Shown here: one piece after another, positions 43,457 through 52,472 of the stretch
Layout: each line of letters opens with the position of its first letter
Position numbering within the stretch: the stretch's first letter is position 1
Source: Polaribacter porphyrae
GTDB taxonomy: Bacteria; Bacteroidota; Bacteroidia; Flavobacteriales; Flavobacteriaceae
DNA length: 64,000 bases
Direction: 5' to 3'
NCBI RefSeq assembly: GCF_002954685.1
Contig: NZ_MSCN01000001.1
Coordinates: 2,905,554 to 2,969,553, forward strand
Notes under the pieces: model-generated
Seen by the model: the letters and a program-made list of their open reading frames with translations, nothing else
What the model was told of the DNA's origin: nothing
Database searches by the model: none
Translations under genes and position numbers: made by a program

Positions 43457-44107
43457 ATGAAACAAACTATCTACATATTTTTTTTATTCACTACTTTTTT
43501 CTGTGTTTCACAGAAAAAAATCCTGAAACAGTTTCAGTCAAAACTTAATGTGGTTACCATTGATACTTCTGGTTTAGATCACTTGAGTATTGAAAATTCA
43601 AATAACGAATTTGTTGAGGTTATTTTATATGCAGAAAACTATGATGACCAATTGATAAAAGTTGATACCGTAAATAGACAGGTAACTATAAAATTTGAGC
43701 TATCTGGAACAGAAACAAGAGAAGTTATATTTAGAAAATTTATTACCAAAAGGTTGCAAAGAGCTGATGCAGTTATAAAAGTACCAAAAGGAATAAGCAT
43801 AAATATTTTTGGAGAAAATGTTGATGTTACCTCAAAAAGTATAAATAATAAATTATCAGTTTACATAGATAACGGAATTATTAAACTAAATAAAATACAA
43901 CACAAAATAATAGTTAAACTTTATTCAGGTAATGTTTATGCAAATATCAATAACATAAAAATAGATGTAAATTCTAACCAAGGTAAGATTGAAGTTAATG
44001 GTGTTCTCTATAAAAGAAAATATAAAAAAACACCAAAAAAAACATTTAATAAATTAGAAGTTACAACTGTAAAAGGGAATGTTATTTTGAAAAATTCTTA
44101 TAAATAA
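43457..44107 (+). CDS. Secreted protein with DUF4097-like beta-helix
   Basis: This 216-residue protein has a signal peptide (cut near FCVSQ-KK at about residue 19). The mature part is a run of short strands with the GNVYANINNIKIDVNSNQGK pattern of the DUF4097 adhesin-like beta-solenoid family, found in Bacteroidota envelope proteins. The function is unknown. The ATG abuts the T run of the terminator at 43430, so the gene would be expressed only by readthrough or from a start in that hairpin. The usual next gene in this position, lspA, is not here. Confidence 0.65.
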   Translation: MKQTIYIFFLFTTFFCVSQKKILKQFQSKLNVVTIDTSGLDHLSIENSNNEFVEVILYAENYDDQLIKVDTVNRQVTIKFELSGTETREVIFRKFITKRLQRADAVIKVPKGISINIFGENVDVTSKSINNKLSVYIDNGIIKLNKIQHKIIVKLYSGNVYANINNIKIDVNSNQGKIEVNGVLYKRKYKKTPKKTFNKLEVTTVKGNVILKNSYK

Positions 44108-44114
44108 ATAGTTC

Positions 44115-44648
44115 TTATTGAAATAAAACATATCTAGGAGGTACAATATCATTCAATCTTAAATACACTAACATTTGACCTCTATGATGTGTAATATGAT
44201 CTGCAAGTAACATTAAAATTTGTCTTTTAGTTCTACTTAAACCAAAGTAATCTAATCTTTCATCTAGTTTTTTTATTTCAAATTTTGAAATTAGTTTGAT
44301 AGCTTCATTAAAAGTTTCATCTATTAGAGTAATCATCTGTTTTTTAGATTTATTAGCTACTTTAAAAACTGTATCTGTTTGCCAAGTTCTAGCTTTTCTA
44401 TCTCCTAAAAGTGATTGGCTATGCCAATCCATAGCATACCCAATATGTAATAAATTTTGAGCAAAACTTAATGACCCTTCTGAAGCTTTAAAATTATATT
44501 TTTCTTTAGGCATTTTTTTTGCTACTAGTAATGTATATTTTCTTGAATTTTCTAATCTCTCCAAATACTCTTTGATAAAAGGATTTTTTTGAGCGGTTAG
44601 GTTTGAAGCAAATAATACAAACATAAAAAGAGCAATTAAATATTTCAT
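44115..44648 (-). CDS. Secreted DinB-like protein
   Basis: This 177-residue protein has a signal peptide (residues 1-20, FASNLTAQ) followed by a DinB four-helix fold. The three metal-binding histidines of the family are visible: H68 (LLHIGYAMDWH), H151 and H155 (ADHITHHRGQ). Most DinB proteins are cytoplasmic thiol-transfer enzymes; the secreted form acts in the periplasm or outside if real. Its ATG overlaps the upstream T9SS gene stop by 4 bases, so it is the last gene of the ten-gene unit that starts at 54644. Confidence 0.85.
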   Translation of the reverse strand: MKYLIALFMFVLFASNLTAQKNPFIKEYLERLENSRKYTLLVAKKMPKEKYNFKASEGSLSFAQNLLHIGYAMDWHSQSLLGDRKARTWQTDTVFKVANKSKKQMITLIDETFNEAIKLISKFEIKKLDERLDYFGLSRTKRQILMLLADHITHHRGQMLVYLRLNDIVPPRYVLFQ

Positions 44649-45400
44649 GTTTTTATAAATTTCAAGTTTTTTTTATTGTCAATTTTGATAAAATATAATC
44701 CAGGTTTCAAGTTTTTTATACTTATCTTTTCATCTTTAATATTTCCCTTTAATATTTCTTGTCCTTTCAAATTTATAATAGAAAAATTAGCTTTTTTATC
44801 TAAATTCAAAACCTGAATATATTCATTACTTGGATTTGGATATAATACAACTTTTTTAAATTTAAAATTTTGATTAGATAAGGTATTTCCACAATCAACT
44901 CCTAAATAATATAAATAATCTTGCCCAGTAAACGAACTAAAGTCAGAAGCATTGTTTGGTAAATCATCATTATAATCTATATTTTTAAAATAAGCAGTAT
45001 TTCCACTTGCAGAAAAATTAACTTTGGTGTTATTTCCTTTAGTTTCATAGATAGCCATAATCCAATAATCTCCTGCAGGCAAGAGTTTTGGAGTTACTAC
45101 AAAAGAATTTATACCATTTTTAAGAGTATTTGCACTAGTTGAAGTTATTAAGTCATTTGGTACACCAGAATTATCATCATAAAGTGCCATTTTAATTCCT
45201 GAACCAGCAATATTACCTATTACATTTAAAGACCTTAATGTACCTTCTTCTGTTAGATTAACCTTTATGCCAACTAATACATTACTACTAATACTTGCAG
45301 TAGTAAATTGTCCTGTTGCAGTCTCATTTCCTATATTACAATTTTGAGAGTAAACAGTATAACTTAAAATAAATAGTAAAAAGATGATTTTATTTTTCAT
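44645..45400 (-). CDS. T9SS-secreted protein
   Basis: This 251-residue protein has a signal peptide (cut after VYSQ), then a beta-rich domain (about residues 20-170: GTLRSLNVIG, IKMALYDDNSGVPNDLI, PAGDYWIMAIYETKGN). That part looks like a carbohydrate-binding or choice-of-anchor domain and has no catalytic motif. Residues about 180-251 form a type A T9SS sorting domain (LYPNPSNEYIQV, LKPGLYFIKI). It is the ninth gene of the ten-gene unit, 5 bases after the serine hydrolase gene, and overlaps the DinB gene. Confidence 0.8.
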   Translation of the reverse strand: MKNKIIFLLFILSYTVYSQNCNIGNETATGQFTTASISSNVLVGIKVNLTEEGTLRSLNVIGNIAGSGIKMALYDDNSGVPNDLITSTSANTLKNGINSFVVTPKLLPAGDYWIMAIYETKGNNTKVNFSASGNTAYFKNIDYNDDLPNNASDFSSFTGQDYLYYLGVDCGNTLSNQNFKFKKVVLYPNPSNEYIQVLNLDKKANFSIINLKGQEILKGNIKDEKISIKNLKPGLYFIKIDNKKNLKFIKT

Positions 45401-45405
45401 AAATT

Positions 45406-46896
45406 TTATTTAGAATTAACATTTAAAATATGATTTATTTTCTTCAAATACTTTTCTGCATTTTCATTTTTAGGATTCAATTTTAAAGACTTTAAATAAC
45501 TTTTTTTAGATTTTTCAAAGTCTTTATTTTCAAAATAGGCTTGCCCTAAACTATCATGCAAGTTTGCATTTTTTGGATTTTCTGAAATAGCAAATTGAAA
45601 AACTTCAATGGCTTTTTTAATTTTATTTTCTTTTAAAAGCTCATAACCTATTGCATTTAAATTAAAGATAAAATTGGTATTAAAGTATTTGTTTTCATTA
45701 ATTTTTAACTGATTGAACTCTTTTTTAGCTGCCTTTTTATCAACCAAAAGTTTTGGTTTTATATAAGATTTTAAATTGATTTTTGGGAATTTTATCAAAT
45801 CAGTTTCTATGGTGTAAAATAAATTAAAATAATCATTACTAGCAGCATCAGAATTATTATTGACAATCATAATTTGTCCATAATTACTGTCTGGACAAAT
45901 TAAAATTCCACTATGAATTCCGATTGAATTTCCAGTTTTAGAATAATAAAAACCTTCTTCTTTGGCTGTACCTAAATCTTGCCATAAATACCCCATTTGT
46001 GTGCCTTCTTCATCTTTAAACAAAACTCTCGTGGCTTCTTTTATTAAAGGGTTTTTACTTTCTAGTTGAAATTTTAGCAACTTTATTAAATCTGGTAATG
46101 TACTAATCATTCCACCTGCACCACCTAATAAAGGATTTTTGTAATAAGGAGCCAATTTATTTTGTTCATCATACCCGTTTGCTAAAAAATGCTTGTGTTT
46201 GTCAAAATCTATTAAATAAGTGTTGTTCATCTCCAATTCTTTCAGAAAAGAGTACACAATTTCCTTGTATTTTTTTTGATATACTTTTTGCAAAATATAA
46301 GCCATCAATTCAGAACCTACATTATTATACTCAAAATAAGTACCAGGTTTTTTATCTAATTTCATCAATTTTAAATCATCTAAAAAGTCATTAAAATTAT
46401 AGTCTATTTCTTTATCTTTATAGTAGCCTTCAGCAATTTTATCATTAATATCAGAAAATCTTTTAGGGTGTTTTGTTTTAAAACCAAGTGAGTGTGTCAA
46501 CAGGTTGCTAATAGTAATTGGTATGTTTTCAAACTCTAAATTAGAGTAATCACCTTCTAAATATTTTCTAATATCATCCTCTAAACGAATCTTATTTTCT
46601 AAAACAGCTTTTGCTGCTAAAGAACCTGTAAACACTTTGGTTATGGATGCTATTTCATACAAAGTATTATTGTTAGGTGTATTTTTCTTTCCTTTATCAA
46701 GTTCGCCATAAAAATTATAATATACTTCTCCATTTCTATAAATAGCTAATGCAATTGAGTTGATATTTTCTTTTTGTAAAGTGTTTTCAGCATAATTATC
46801 TACTAAAGAAGACAATTGTTGAAAAGGCTTTATTTCAGCTTCTTTTTTTGACTTACAGCTAATAATTAGTATTAAAATAAGTACTATTTTTTTCAT
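45406..46896 (-). CDS. Class C serine hydrolase lipoprotein with TPR tail
   Basis: This 496-residue lipoprotein (lipobox IISC, C14) belongs to the beta-lactamase/penicillin-binding family of serine hydrolases. The nucleophile S84 and K87 (ASITKVF) and the second motif YNN (FEYNNVGSELM) are visible; the third region is SKTGNSIGIHSG. A TPR pair follows at about 430-490 (ANLHDSLGQAYFENKDFEKS, SLKLNPKN). It may cut peptides, lipids or esters in the envelope; a beta-lactam role is not implied. Genes 46900 and 45400 flank it with gaps of 3 and 5 bases. Confidence 0.85.
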   Translation of the reverse strand: MKKIVLILILIISCKSKKEAEIKPFQQLSSLVDNYAENTLQKENINSIALAIYRNGEVYYNFYGELDKGKKNTPNNNTLYEIASITKVFTGSLAAKAVLENKIRLEDDIRKYLEGDYSNLEFENIPITISNLLTHSLGFKTKHPKRFSDINDKIAEGYYKDKEIDYNFNDFLDDLKLMKLDKKPGTYFEYNNVGSELMAYILQKVYQKKYKEIVYSFLKELEMNNTYLIDFDKHKHFLANGYDEQNKLAPYYKNPLLGGAGGMISTLPDLIKLLKFQLESKNPLIKEATRVLFKDEEGTQMGYLWQDLGTAKEEGFYYSKTGNSIGIHSGILICPDSNYGQIMIVNNNSDAASNDYFNLFYTIETDLIKFPKINLKSYIKPKLLVDKKAAKKEFNQLKINENKYFNTNFIFNLNAIGYELLKENKIKKAIEVFQFAISENPKNANLHDSLGQAYFENKDFEKSKKSYLKSLKLNPKNENAEKYLKKINHILNVNSK

Positions 46897-46899
46897 TTT

Positions 46900-47511
46900 T
46901 TAGTCATTTAAAATATATCCATTCTGTTTAGCATGTTCTTCAACAGTTCCTAAACCTAACTTTTTTCTTTTTTCATTTACATTTTTAGGATTTTTAATTG
47001 GATAAATTTTCATTTTACCTAGTTTTTTATCCCAGAAAGCTTGTGTTCCGTAAATTTGTTTTTTGCCATTTCTCATTAAAATCCTGTCTTTTAAAAAAGC
47101 ATAATGCCAAGGTTTAGATTCGCCTTTGTCAACAGATTTTTTTAAAAGTGATATGTATTTTTCTTGATTTTTTAGTTGCGCATGTTGAACAACCAACCAT
47201 AAAGTTTGATTCGCATCCTCACCAATTATGCTCTTGCCTAACCAACCATGTTTTTTTAAAATTGATATAACTTTTGCTTCACAAATACTATCTTGTTTGT
47301 GAATTAAAGACCAAATATATTTTGATTCATCAGACTTATTACCAAATCTTTTGGTTACATCTGGTAATAAAAATCGTAAGGTTTGATCTTCAATTTTAAT
47401 TTGATGAAGTTCTTTTTTTAAGTTTTCTATTTGTAAAGAATCAATGTTTTTAGCTTGTGAAAATCCATAATTAGTTATTAAAACTGTAAAGAGGAAAAAT
47501 ATTTTTTTCAT
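46900..47511 (-). CDS. DUF6624 secreted protein
   Basis: This 203-residue protein has a signal peptide (cut near YGFSQ-AK) and matches my recall of the DUF6624 family: YIWSLIHKQDS, ILKKHGWLGKSIIGEDANQT, LVVQHAQLKNQEKYISLLKK and DRILMRNGKKQIYGTQ are its conserved blocks. No biochemical role is known for this family. It lies in the middle of the ten-gene unit with gaps of 6 and 3 bases on its two sides. Confidence 0.75.
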   Translation of the reverse strand: MKKIFFLFTVLITNYGFSQAKNIDSLQIENLKKELHQIKIEDQTLRFLLPDVTKRFGNKSDESKYIWSLIHKQDSICEAKVISILKKHGWLGKSIIGEDANQTLWLVVQHAQLKNQEKYISLLKKSVDKGESKPWHYAFLKDRILMRNGKKQIYGTQAFWDKKLGKMKIYPIKNPKNVNEKRKKLGLGTVEEHAKQNGYILND

Positions 47512-47517
47512 AAAGAA

Positions 47518-48615
47518 TTAAATTAGGTTTAATAAAATTTTAAATCGAATAATTTTTTTCACAGACTCATAAACTTGAGTTTTATAAGCTGAATCTTTTT
47601 CCATTTCATCAAGAATAGAAGTAATCGTTTCGCTTTCATCAATAGGCATTAACAACATATCATTTCCTGCTTTAGAGGCTAAAAGTGGTGCGTTTTTAAT
47701 AATTGTTACTGCTTTCATAATATTTAAAGCATCAGTAATAATTAATCCTTTAAAACCCAATTCTTCTTTTAAAAGAGTAGTAACTATTTTTCTTGAACAA
47801 CTTGCAGGCAAACCATTTGTGCCATATTTTTCATTATTCTGTATGGTAATGTGTGCAATCATAATCGATAAAACTCCGTCATTAATTAAAGGAGGATACA
47901 TCTCTAATTCCTGCAATGCTCCATCTATATAAACCGATTTTTTATGCGTATCTCCTTTTACCAAACCATGACCTGGAAAATGTTTTGCTGTAGCAACAAT
48001 TCCTTGATTTTGAGTAGTTTTTATAAATTGATTACTTAATTGGATAACTTTATTTTTATCACTGCCAAAGCTTCTGTCTTTAATCGCTTCATTTTCTGGA
48101 CTGATGTCTACAACAGGCGCAAAATTTTGATGAAAACCAATTTCTAAAAGTTTATTATTGATAATTATTGCAATTGAATCTGATTGTTTTTCAGTTTTGA
48201 TATCAATAGTATTCATTAGAGGTTTTGTGCCTTGCAATCTACCATTATACAAACTAGGTTCTGCATCAATAGAAAATAATAATGGCAGTTGATTTTTAGA
48301 TTTGCTAATGGTATTTAAGCTATCAATCATTTTTTCGTGGTTTTCAGAAGTTCCTTTGAGAAAAACAACACCACCTATTTTATTTTCTTGTGCAAGTTTG
48401 AAAACTATACTTTCAGGTTTTCCTAATTCTCCAGCAGAAGTTACAATCATTTGTGCAACTTTTTCAGTATCATTTAAGCTGTTAAATATTTTATCTACTT
48501 TATGTTCTAAAGCTGGATTGTATTTGTAGAAATCTGTTAGCTTTAATTGTTGACTAAAATTACTGATAGATAATAATAAGAGTAAAATTATAAGTACTTT
48601 ATTTCTTGAATTCAA
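47518..48615 (-). CDS. Secreted glycoside hydrolase family 3 enzyme
   Basis: This 365-residue protein has a signal peptide (cut near SNFSQ) and a GH3 N-terminal TIM barrel. The conserved blocks are EKVAQMIVTSAGELG, LLFSIDAEPS, AKHFPGHG with the nearby D and H of KGDTHKKS, and GFKGLIITDALNI, where the aspartate is the nucleophile. KHFPGHGxxxxDxH is the beta-N-acetylglucosaminidase (NagZ-like) form, so it may act on peptidoglycan or chitin fragments. The GH3 C-terminal domain is absent, as in NagZ. It starts at TTG 48615. Confidence 0.87.
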   Translation of the reverse strand: MNSRNKVLIILLLLLSISNFSQQLKLTDFYKYNPALEHKVDKIFNSLNDTEKVAQMIVTSAGELGKPESIVFKLAQENKIGGVVFLKGTSENHEKMIDSLNTISKSKNQLPLLFSIDAEPSLYNGRLQGTKPLMNTIDIKTEKQSDSIAIIINNKLLEIGFHQNFAPVVDISPENEAIKDRSFGSDKNKVIQLSNQFIKTTQNQGIVATAKHFPGHGLVKGDTHKKSVYIDGALQELEMYPPLINDGVLSIMIAHITIQNNEKYGTNGLPASCSRKIVTTLLKEELGFKGLIITDALNIMKAVTIIKNAPLLASKAGNDMLLMPIDESETITSILDEMEKDSAYKTQVYESVKKIIRFKILLNLI

Positions 48616-48620
48616 TATGT

Positions 48621-49544
48621 TTATTTTTTGTTTATTTCGATGATTACATTTCCTCTTTTTCTTCCTGTATCAACATATTTGTGAGCTTTTACGATATTCT
48701 CAAGAGGATAAACTTTGTCTATAAACGGAATTAATTTTCCATTTTTTGTCAAATCAGCGAGTTTTAAAAGATATTCATTTTTTTCTTTTGTCATCATTTT
48801 TACAGATACAAAAACACCAGCTTTCTTTAGCACTTTTTTAGCTTTTGATTTCGTAGTTTTTCCAACAGCATCAAAAACAATGTCATATTTTTCATCCAAA
48901 GTAGCATAATCTTGTTGATTATAATCTAAAAGGTTATCTGCACCAAGGTTTTTAACCATTTCCATATTTTTTGAACTGCAAACGCCTGTTGCAGATGTTT
49001 CAAAATGTTTAGCAAGTTGCACAGCATAACTACCTACACTACCTGATGCACCATAAATAAGTATTTTTTTATTTTTAGAAATAGTTGCTTTTTCTAATAA
49101 AAAAAGAGCTGTCATTCCTCCAATTGGTAAGCATGTAGCATGTTTAAAAGATATGCTTTTTGGTTTTAAAGCCATTACTCCATGTTTCCAAGTTTCTGGC
49201 ACACAAAGGTATTCAGCATAAGCTCCAGATTTAAGCATAGTTGTTGTTCCAAAAACGGCATCATCAATATTAAATTTTGTTACGTTTTTGCCTTTTTCTT
49301 CTATAATTCCAGAGAATTCGTGTCCTAAAATTTTCTTGTTAGGTTTAAATAATCCAAAAATAATTCTTGCTGGTAACCAAAATAAAGCTGGGAAGTCTGA
49401 AGCTCTTAATCTAACATCTGCAGCTGTTACAGATGTTGCTACAACTTTAACTAATACTTCATTATCTTTTGGTATTGGTTTTTTTATATTAGTTAATTTT
49501 AAAACATTTGGCTTACCATATTTTTCATATATAACAGCTTTCAT
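48621..49544 (-). CDS. Zinc-free NAD(P)-dependent alcohol dehydrogenase
   Basis: This 307-residue protein is a medium-chain reductase of the quinone oxidoreductase type. The N-terminal GroES-like domain contains GHEFSGIIEEKGKNV, and the Rossmann domain has the cofactor loop GASGSVGSYAVQLAKHF. No structural zinc cysteines or signal peptide are seen, so it is cytoplasmic, which is unusual among the secreted proteins of this unit. Its ATG overlaps the upstream serine hydrolase stop as TAATG, so it is coupled to it. Confidence 0.87.
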   Translation of the reverse strand: MKAVIYEKYGKPNVLKLTNIKKPIPKDNEVLVKVVATSVTAADVRLRASDFPALFWLPARIIFGLFKPNKKILGHEFSGIIEEKGKNVTKFNIDDAVFGTTTMLKSGAYAEYLCVPETWKHGVMALKPKSISFKHATCLPIGGMTALFLLEKATISKNKKILIYGASGSVGSYAVQLAKHFETSATGVCSSKNMEMVKNLGADNLLDYNQQDYATLDEKYDIVFDAVGKTTKSKAKKVLKKAGVFVSVKMMTKEKNEYLLKLADLTKNGKLIPFIDKVYPLENIVKAHKYVDTGRKRGNVIIEINKK

Positions 49545-51043
49545 TAGTTTTTTAGTGCTTTTTCTATTTTTAAGATTGTCCTTCTTGTATTTTCAAAACT
49601 TTTATCCATTTTATAGGCAGTTTTAAAGTATTTTAATGCTGATAAAGAGTCTCCTTTTATCAGTAGAGCTTCTCCATAACTATCATAAACATTTGCAGAA
49701 TTTGGAAATCGTTCGATATTTAATTTAAAAACTGTTAAAGCTTCATCTATATTTTTATTTCTTGCTAATACACTTCCTAAATAATTCAAATGATTTTCAT
49801 CAATAAAATAATGTTCGCTATCATTTTTATTGTTATCTAAAAATTGCATTGCTTTTGCTAAATTTTCTGAATACATTAAACCAGCAAAACTCTCTGCAAT
49901 TGATTTTTTAGGTAAACTGTAAGGCTTGTCTGCTCTAATACTATCAATGGCATCTGTAATTGCAATATGATTTGGGGTGTTGTTGTTGGTAAGTACAATG
50001 TAACCGCTTTTTGTTTCGTATTCATTGAGTAAAAAAGTACCAAAAGCAACCCACTCACCAGCGTGAAAAACAGTTTTAGGCATTTTTTTGTCTTTTAAAA
50101 ATTTAAAACCAAAACCATATCTAGTTTTGGTTCCATCATTTAAAGAACCCCAAGACCAAGCTTCTTTTAGTTCTTTTTTTGGAAGTACTTTATAGTTTGA
50201 TATTGCTAAATTCCATTTGTATAAATCGTGTAAAGTAGAATAGATACCTCCATCACCTCTTACATCATTTACTATATCATAATCATATAAATATAAGTCC
50301 TTTTGATTGAAAGCTGTACTATACCCAAAAACACGATTTGGCATATTTGGGTCTCTTTTTTCCTGATAATTATAGAGTGTAGAATTATTCATTTCTAAAG
50401 GGTCAAAGATGTTTTCCTTTAAAAAAATACTGAAATGTTTACCAGAAACTTTTTCTACAATTGAAGCTAAAACCATATAACCTGTATTGGAATATTCCCA
50501 TTGTTCACCTGGTTCAAAATTTAGTTTTGGATTCACTTTATAATATACCTCCAAGATTTCGTTATTTCCTAAAATGTATCTTTTTTCAGAATCTTTGGGT
50601 TCAAAATTTTCTTCAATAATTGCTTCATAATCAGCTAAACCAGAAGTATGATGGAGTAGATGTTTAATGGTAATATTATCGTATAGAAAATCTTTTAATA
50701 TGGTGTTTACTTTCTGGTTGTAGGTTATTTTACCAGCAATTTTCAGTTTTGCTATAGAAATGCCTGTAAACTGTTTACTGATTGAAGCCAATCTAAATTG
50801 AGAATCTAATGTTAAAGAATCTACAGGGTCTATAGAACGTAAACCATTTGCACTTTGAAAAATAATTTTCTCGTTTTCGTAAACTAAAATGTTGCCAGTT
50901 GTAAAACCTTTTTGATGCATTTTAGCTACAAAATCCTTGTATTTTTCAACTTTAGAATTAGTAGACTGTATTTCATTTTTTTTACAGCTAAAAAACGAAA
51001 TGAAAAGCAGGTAAATTGTAAAGCATTGAGTTATAGACTTCAT
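49544..51043 (-). CDS. Class C serine hydrolase lipoprotein with TPR tail
   Basis: This 499-residue lipoprotein (lipobox FFSC, C20) is a second member of the same type as the gene at 45406: S87 and K90 (ASISKQF), YSN (WEYSNTGYM), a third region VFHAGEW, and a TPR at the C terminus (ANVYDSYGEALLIKGDSLSA). The two are similar in length and layout, so they are probably paralogues. The H-A-G third motif fits the DD-peptidase/esterase group. It overlaps the dehydrogenase gene by one base downstream and follows the esterase gene by 36 bases. Confidence 0.85.
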   Translation of the reverse strand: MKSITQCFTIYLLFISFFSCKKNEIQSTNSKVEKYKDFVAKMHQKGFTTGNILVYENEKIIFQSANGLRSIDPVDSLTLDSQFRLASISKQFTGISIAKLKIAGKITYNQKVNTILKDFLYDNITIKHLLHHTSGLADYEAIIEENFEPKDSEKRYILGNNEILEVYYKVNPKLNFEPGEQWEYSNTGYMVLASIVEKVSGKHFSIFLKENIFDPLEMNNSTLYNYQEKRDPNMPNRVFGYSTAFNQKDLYLYDYDIVNDVRGDGGIYSTLHDLYKWNLAISNYKVLPKKELKEAWSWGSLNDGTKTRYGFGFKFLKDKKMPKTVFHAGEWVAFGTFLLNEYETKSGYIVLTNNNTPNHIAITDAIDSIRADKPYSLPKKSIAESFAGLMYSENLAKAMQFLDNNKNDSEHYFIDENHLNYLGSVLARNKNIDEALTVFKLNIERFPNSANVYDSYGEALLIKGDSLSALKYFKTAYKMDKSFENTRRTILKIEKALKN

Positions 51044-51079
51044 TATTTATATGTTTATTTTATTAAATAAAAACTAGAA

Positions 51080-52471
51080 CTAACTTTTTATTTTTTTTGA
51101 TAAAAGCTCCAATTCTTTTTGAGAAAAATATCTATTTTTTTTGTAATTTTTGACACAATATTTTAAGTTTTTTATTCCCTTTTTTAAAGTAGTGTTAGTT
51201 TCTATTGCAGTTTTTGCAATAAAATAACTAAATTCTAATCGATATTTTTTGAAGTTCTTTTTTCCTTGCTCTAAAAAAGAAATGGCTTCTTCTGCAGATT
51301 CTAAATCATTGATAAAAAAGTTACTAAAATTATCTAATTGTCCTAATAAAAAACGGTATACCTGAAAGTCTTTACTCTCCAACATCTCATAGGCTATTTT
51401 TTTTGCTTCTATTACATCACCCAAATCTTTTCTGTCATGAAACATCACAATTGGCATGTAAGTTAAATTATTTCTTTTTTCATCAAATTTCACAAGCTTT
51501 TCAAAGGCTTTTTTGTTTTTACTATTTATGGTTTCAACAAGTAAGTAATCAAAATCATCAGCATTTATGGTGGTATTGATGCCATAAATCTGTTTCATTT
51601 TTTGCTGATAATTATTAAAATAAGATGTTGGACTGAAGTTTTCTTGTTTTGAAATTTCAGTAAAATCATCAAATTTTTTATATGCTCTAAAAAGAAATTT
51701 TATACCATCTAACAAGGCTGTAGTGGGTAAATCTGCATGATTGGCATTGTATTTTTTAACTTCAATATTATCTTTAGATACACTAGATTGTATTTGTTTG
51801 GCCATTTTACTAAACTGGTTATCTCTTACTCCATAACCTAAAAAATAACTGACATTAAAAGCAGATTTTAATTTTTTTATTATAATTTCATTGTAATTTG
51901 GAACACTTTCCACCAATGATAATGCAATAATATTTTTAAACGGATTTTTCTCTTGAAATAATAAAGAAGTCACAAAATGTGAAGTGTTAGAATGACCAAT
52001 AATAGCATTAAAACCAGAAGTATTGTAAGTAGAATTTATATAAGGATAGACTTCAGAAATTAAAAAATTTTTCAGCTTTTCTGGACCCTCCAAATACTCC
52101 ATTCCATTAAAATTGGGTTCAGTTTCAAAACCTCTATTTGTATGAATAATACTTACAATGATGCACTGAGGGATTACGTTTTCTCCAGAATTTTCTACAT
52201 CTTTATCATTTGTTTTACTCAAAACGTCTACATAATTTAATGTAGGTTCAAAAAGAGAATACCCATCTAAAGTATAAATTACAGGATACTTTTTTTTGGC
52301 ATCGTAATTTTCTGGTAAAGCTATTTTTAAGGTTCTTTCTTGATTACCAAAAGAAGAAGATTTCATTTTTATAATTGAAAATTTTCTAATCTTTTGTGTT
52401 TCTGTTTTTGTAATTTGACCAAAGTTGATTTGACTAATTAACAGTGCAAATAGTGCTATTTTATATTTCAT
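51080..52471 (-). CDS. Secreted esterase D-like alpha/beta hydrolase
   Basis: This 463-residue protein has a signal peptide (cut near QINFGQ) and an alpha/beta hydrolase domain of the esterase D/enterochelin esterase type (about residues 35-270). The nucleophile elbow is IIGHSNTSHF, YPVIYTLDGYSLF lies near the start, and the catalytic histidine is probably in NANHADLP. Residues about 280-463 form a helical tail, perhaps TPR-like. The substrate is unknown; a cell-wall or lipid ester is plausible. It starts 1 base after the upstream hydrolase gene. Confidence 0.83.
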   Translation of the reverse strand: MKYKIALFALLISQINFGQITKTETQKIRKFSIIKMKSSSFGNQERTLKIALPENYDAKKKYPVIYTLDGYSLFEPTLNYVDVLSKTNDKDVENSGENVIPQCIIVSIIHTNRGFETEPNFNGMEYLEGPEKLKNFLISEVYPYINSTYNTSGFNAIIGHSNTSHFVTSLLFQEKNPFKNIIALSLVESVPNYNEIIIKKLKSAFNVSYFLGYGVRDNQFSKMAKQIQSSVSKDNIEVKKYNANHADLPTTALLDGIKFLFRAYKKFDDFTEISKQENFSPTSYFNNYQQKMKQIYGINTTINADDFDYLLVETINSKNKKAFEKLVKFDEKRNNLTYMPIVMFHDRKDLGDVIEAKKIAYEMLESKDFQVYRFLLGQLDNFSNFFINDLESAEEAISFLEQGKKNFKKYRLEFSYFIAKTAIETNTTLKKGIKNLKYCVKNYKKNRYFSQKELELLSKKIKS

Positions 52472-52472
52472 A

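Noticed and set aside
46179..46394. Forward frame inside the serine hydrolase gene
   Set aside because: It is an overlap on the opposite strand of a gene with intact catalytic motifs.
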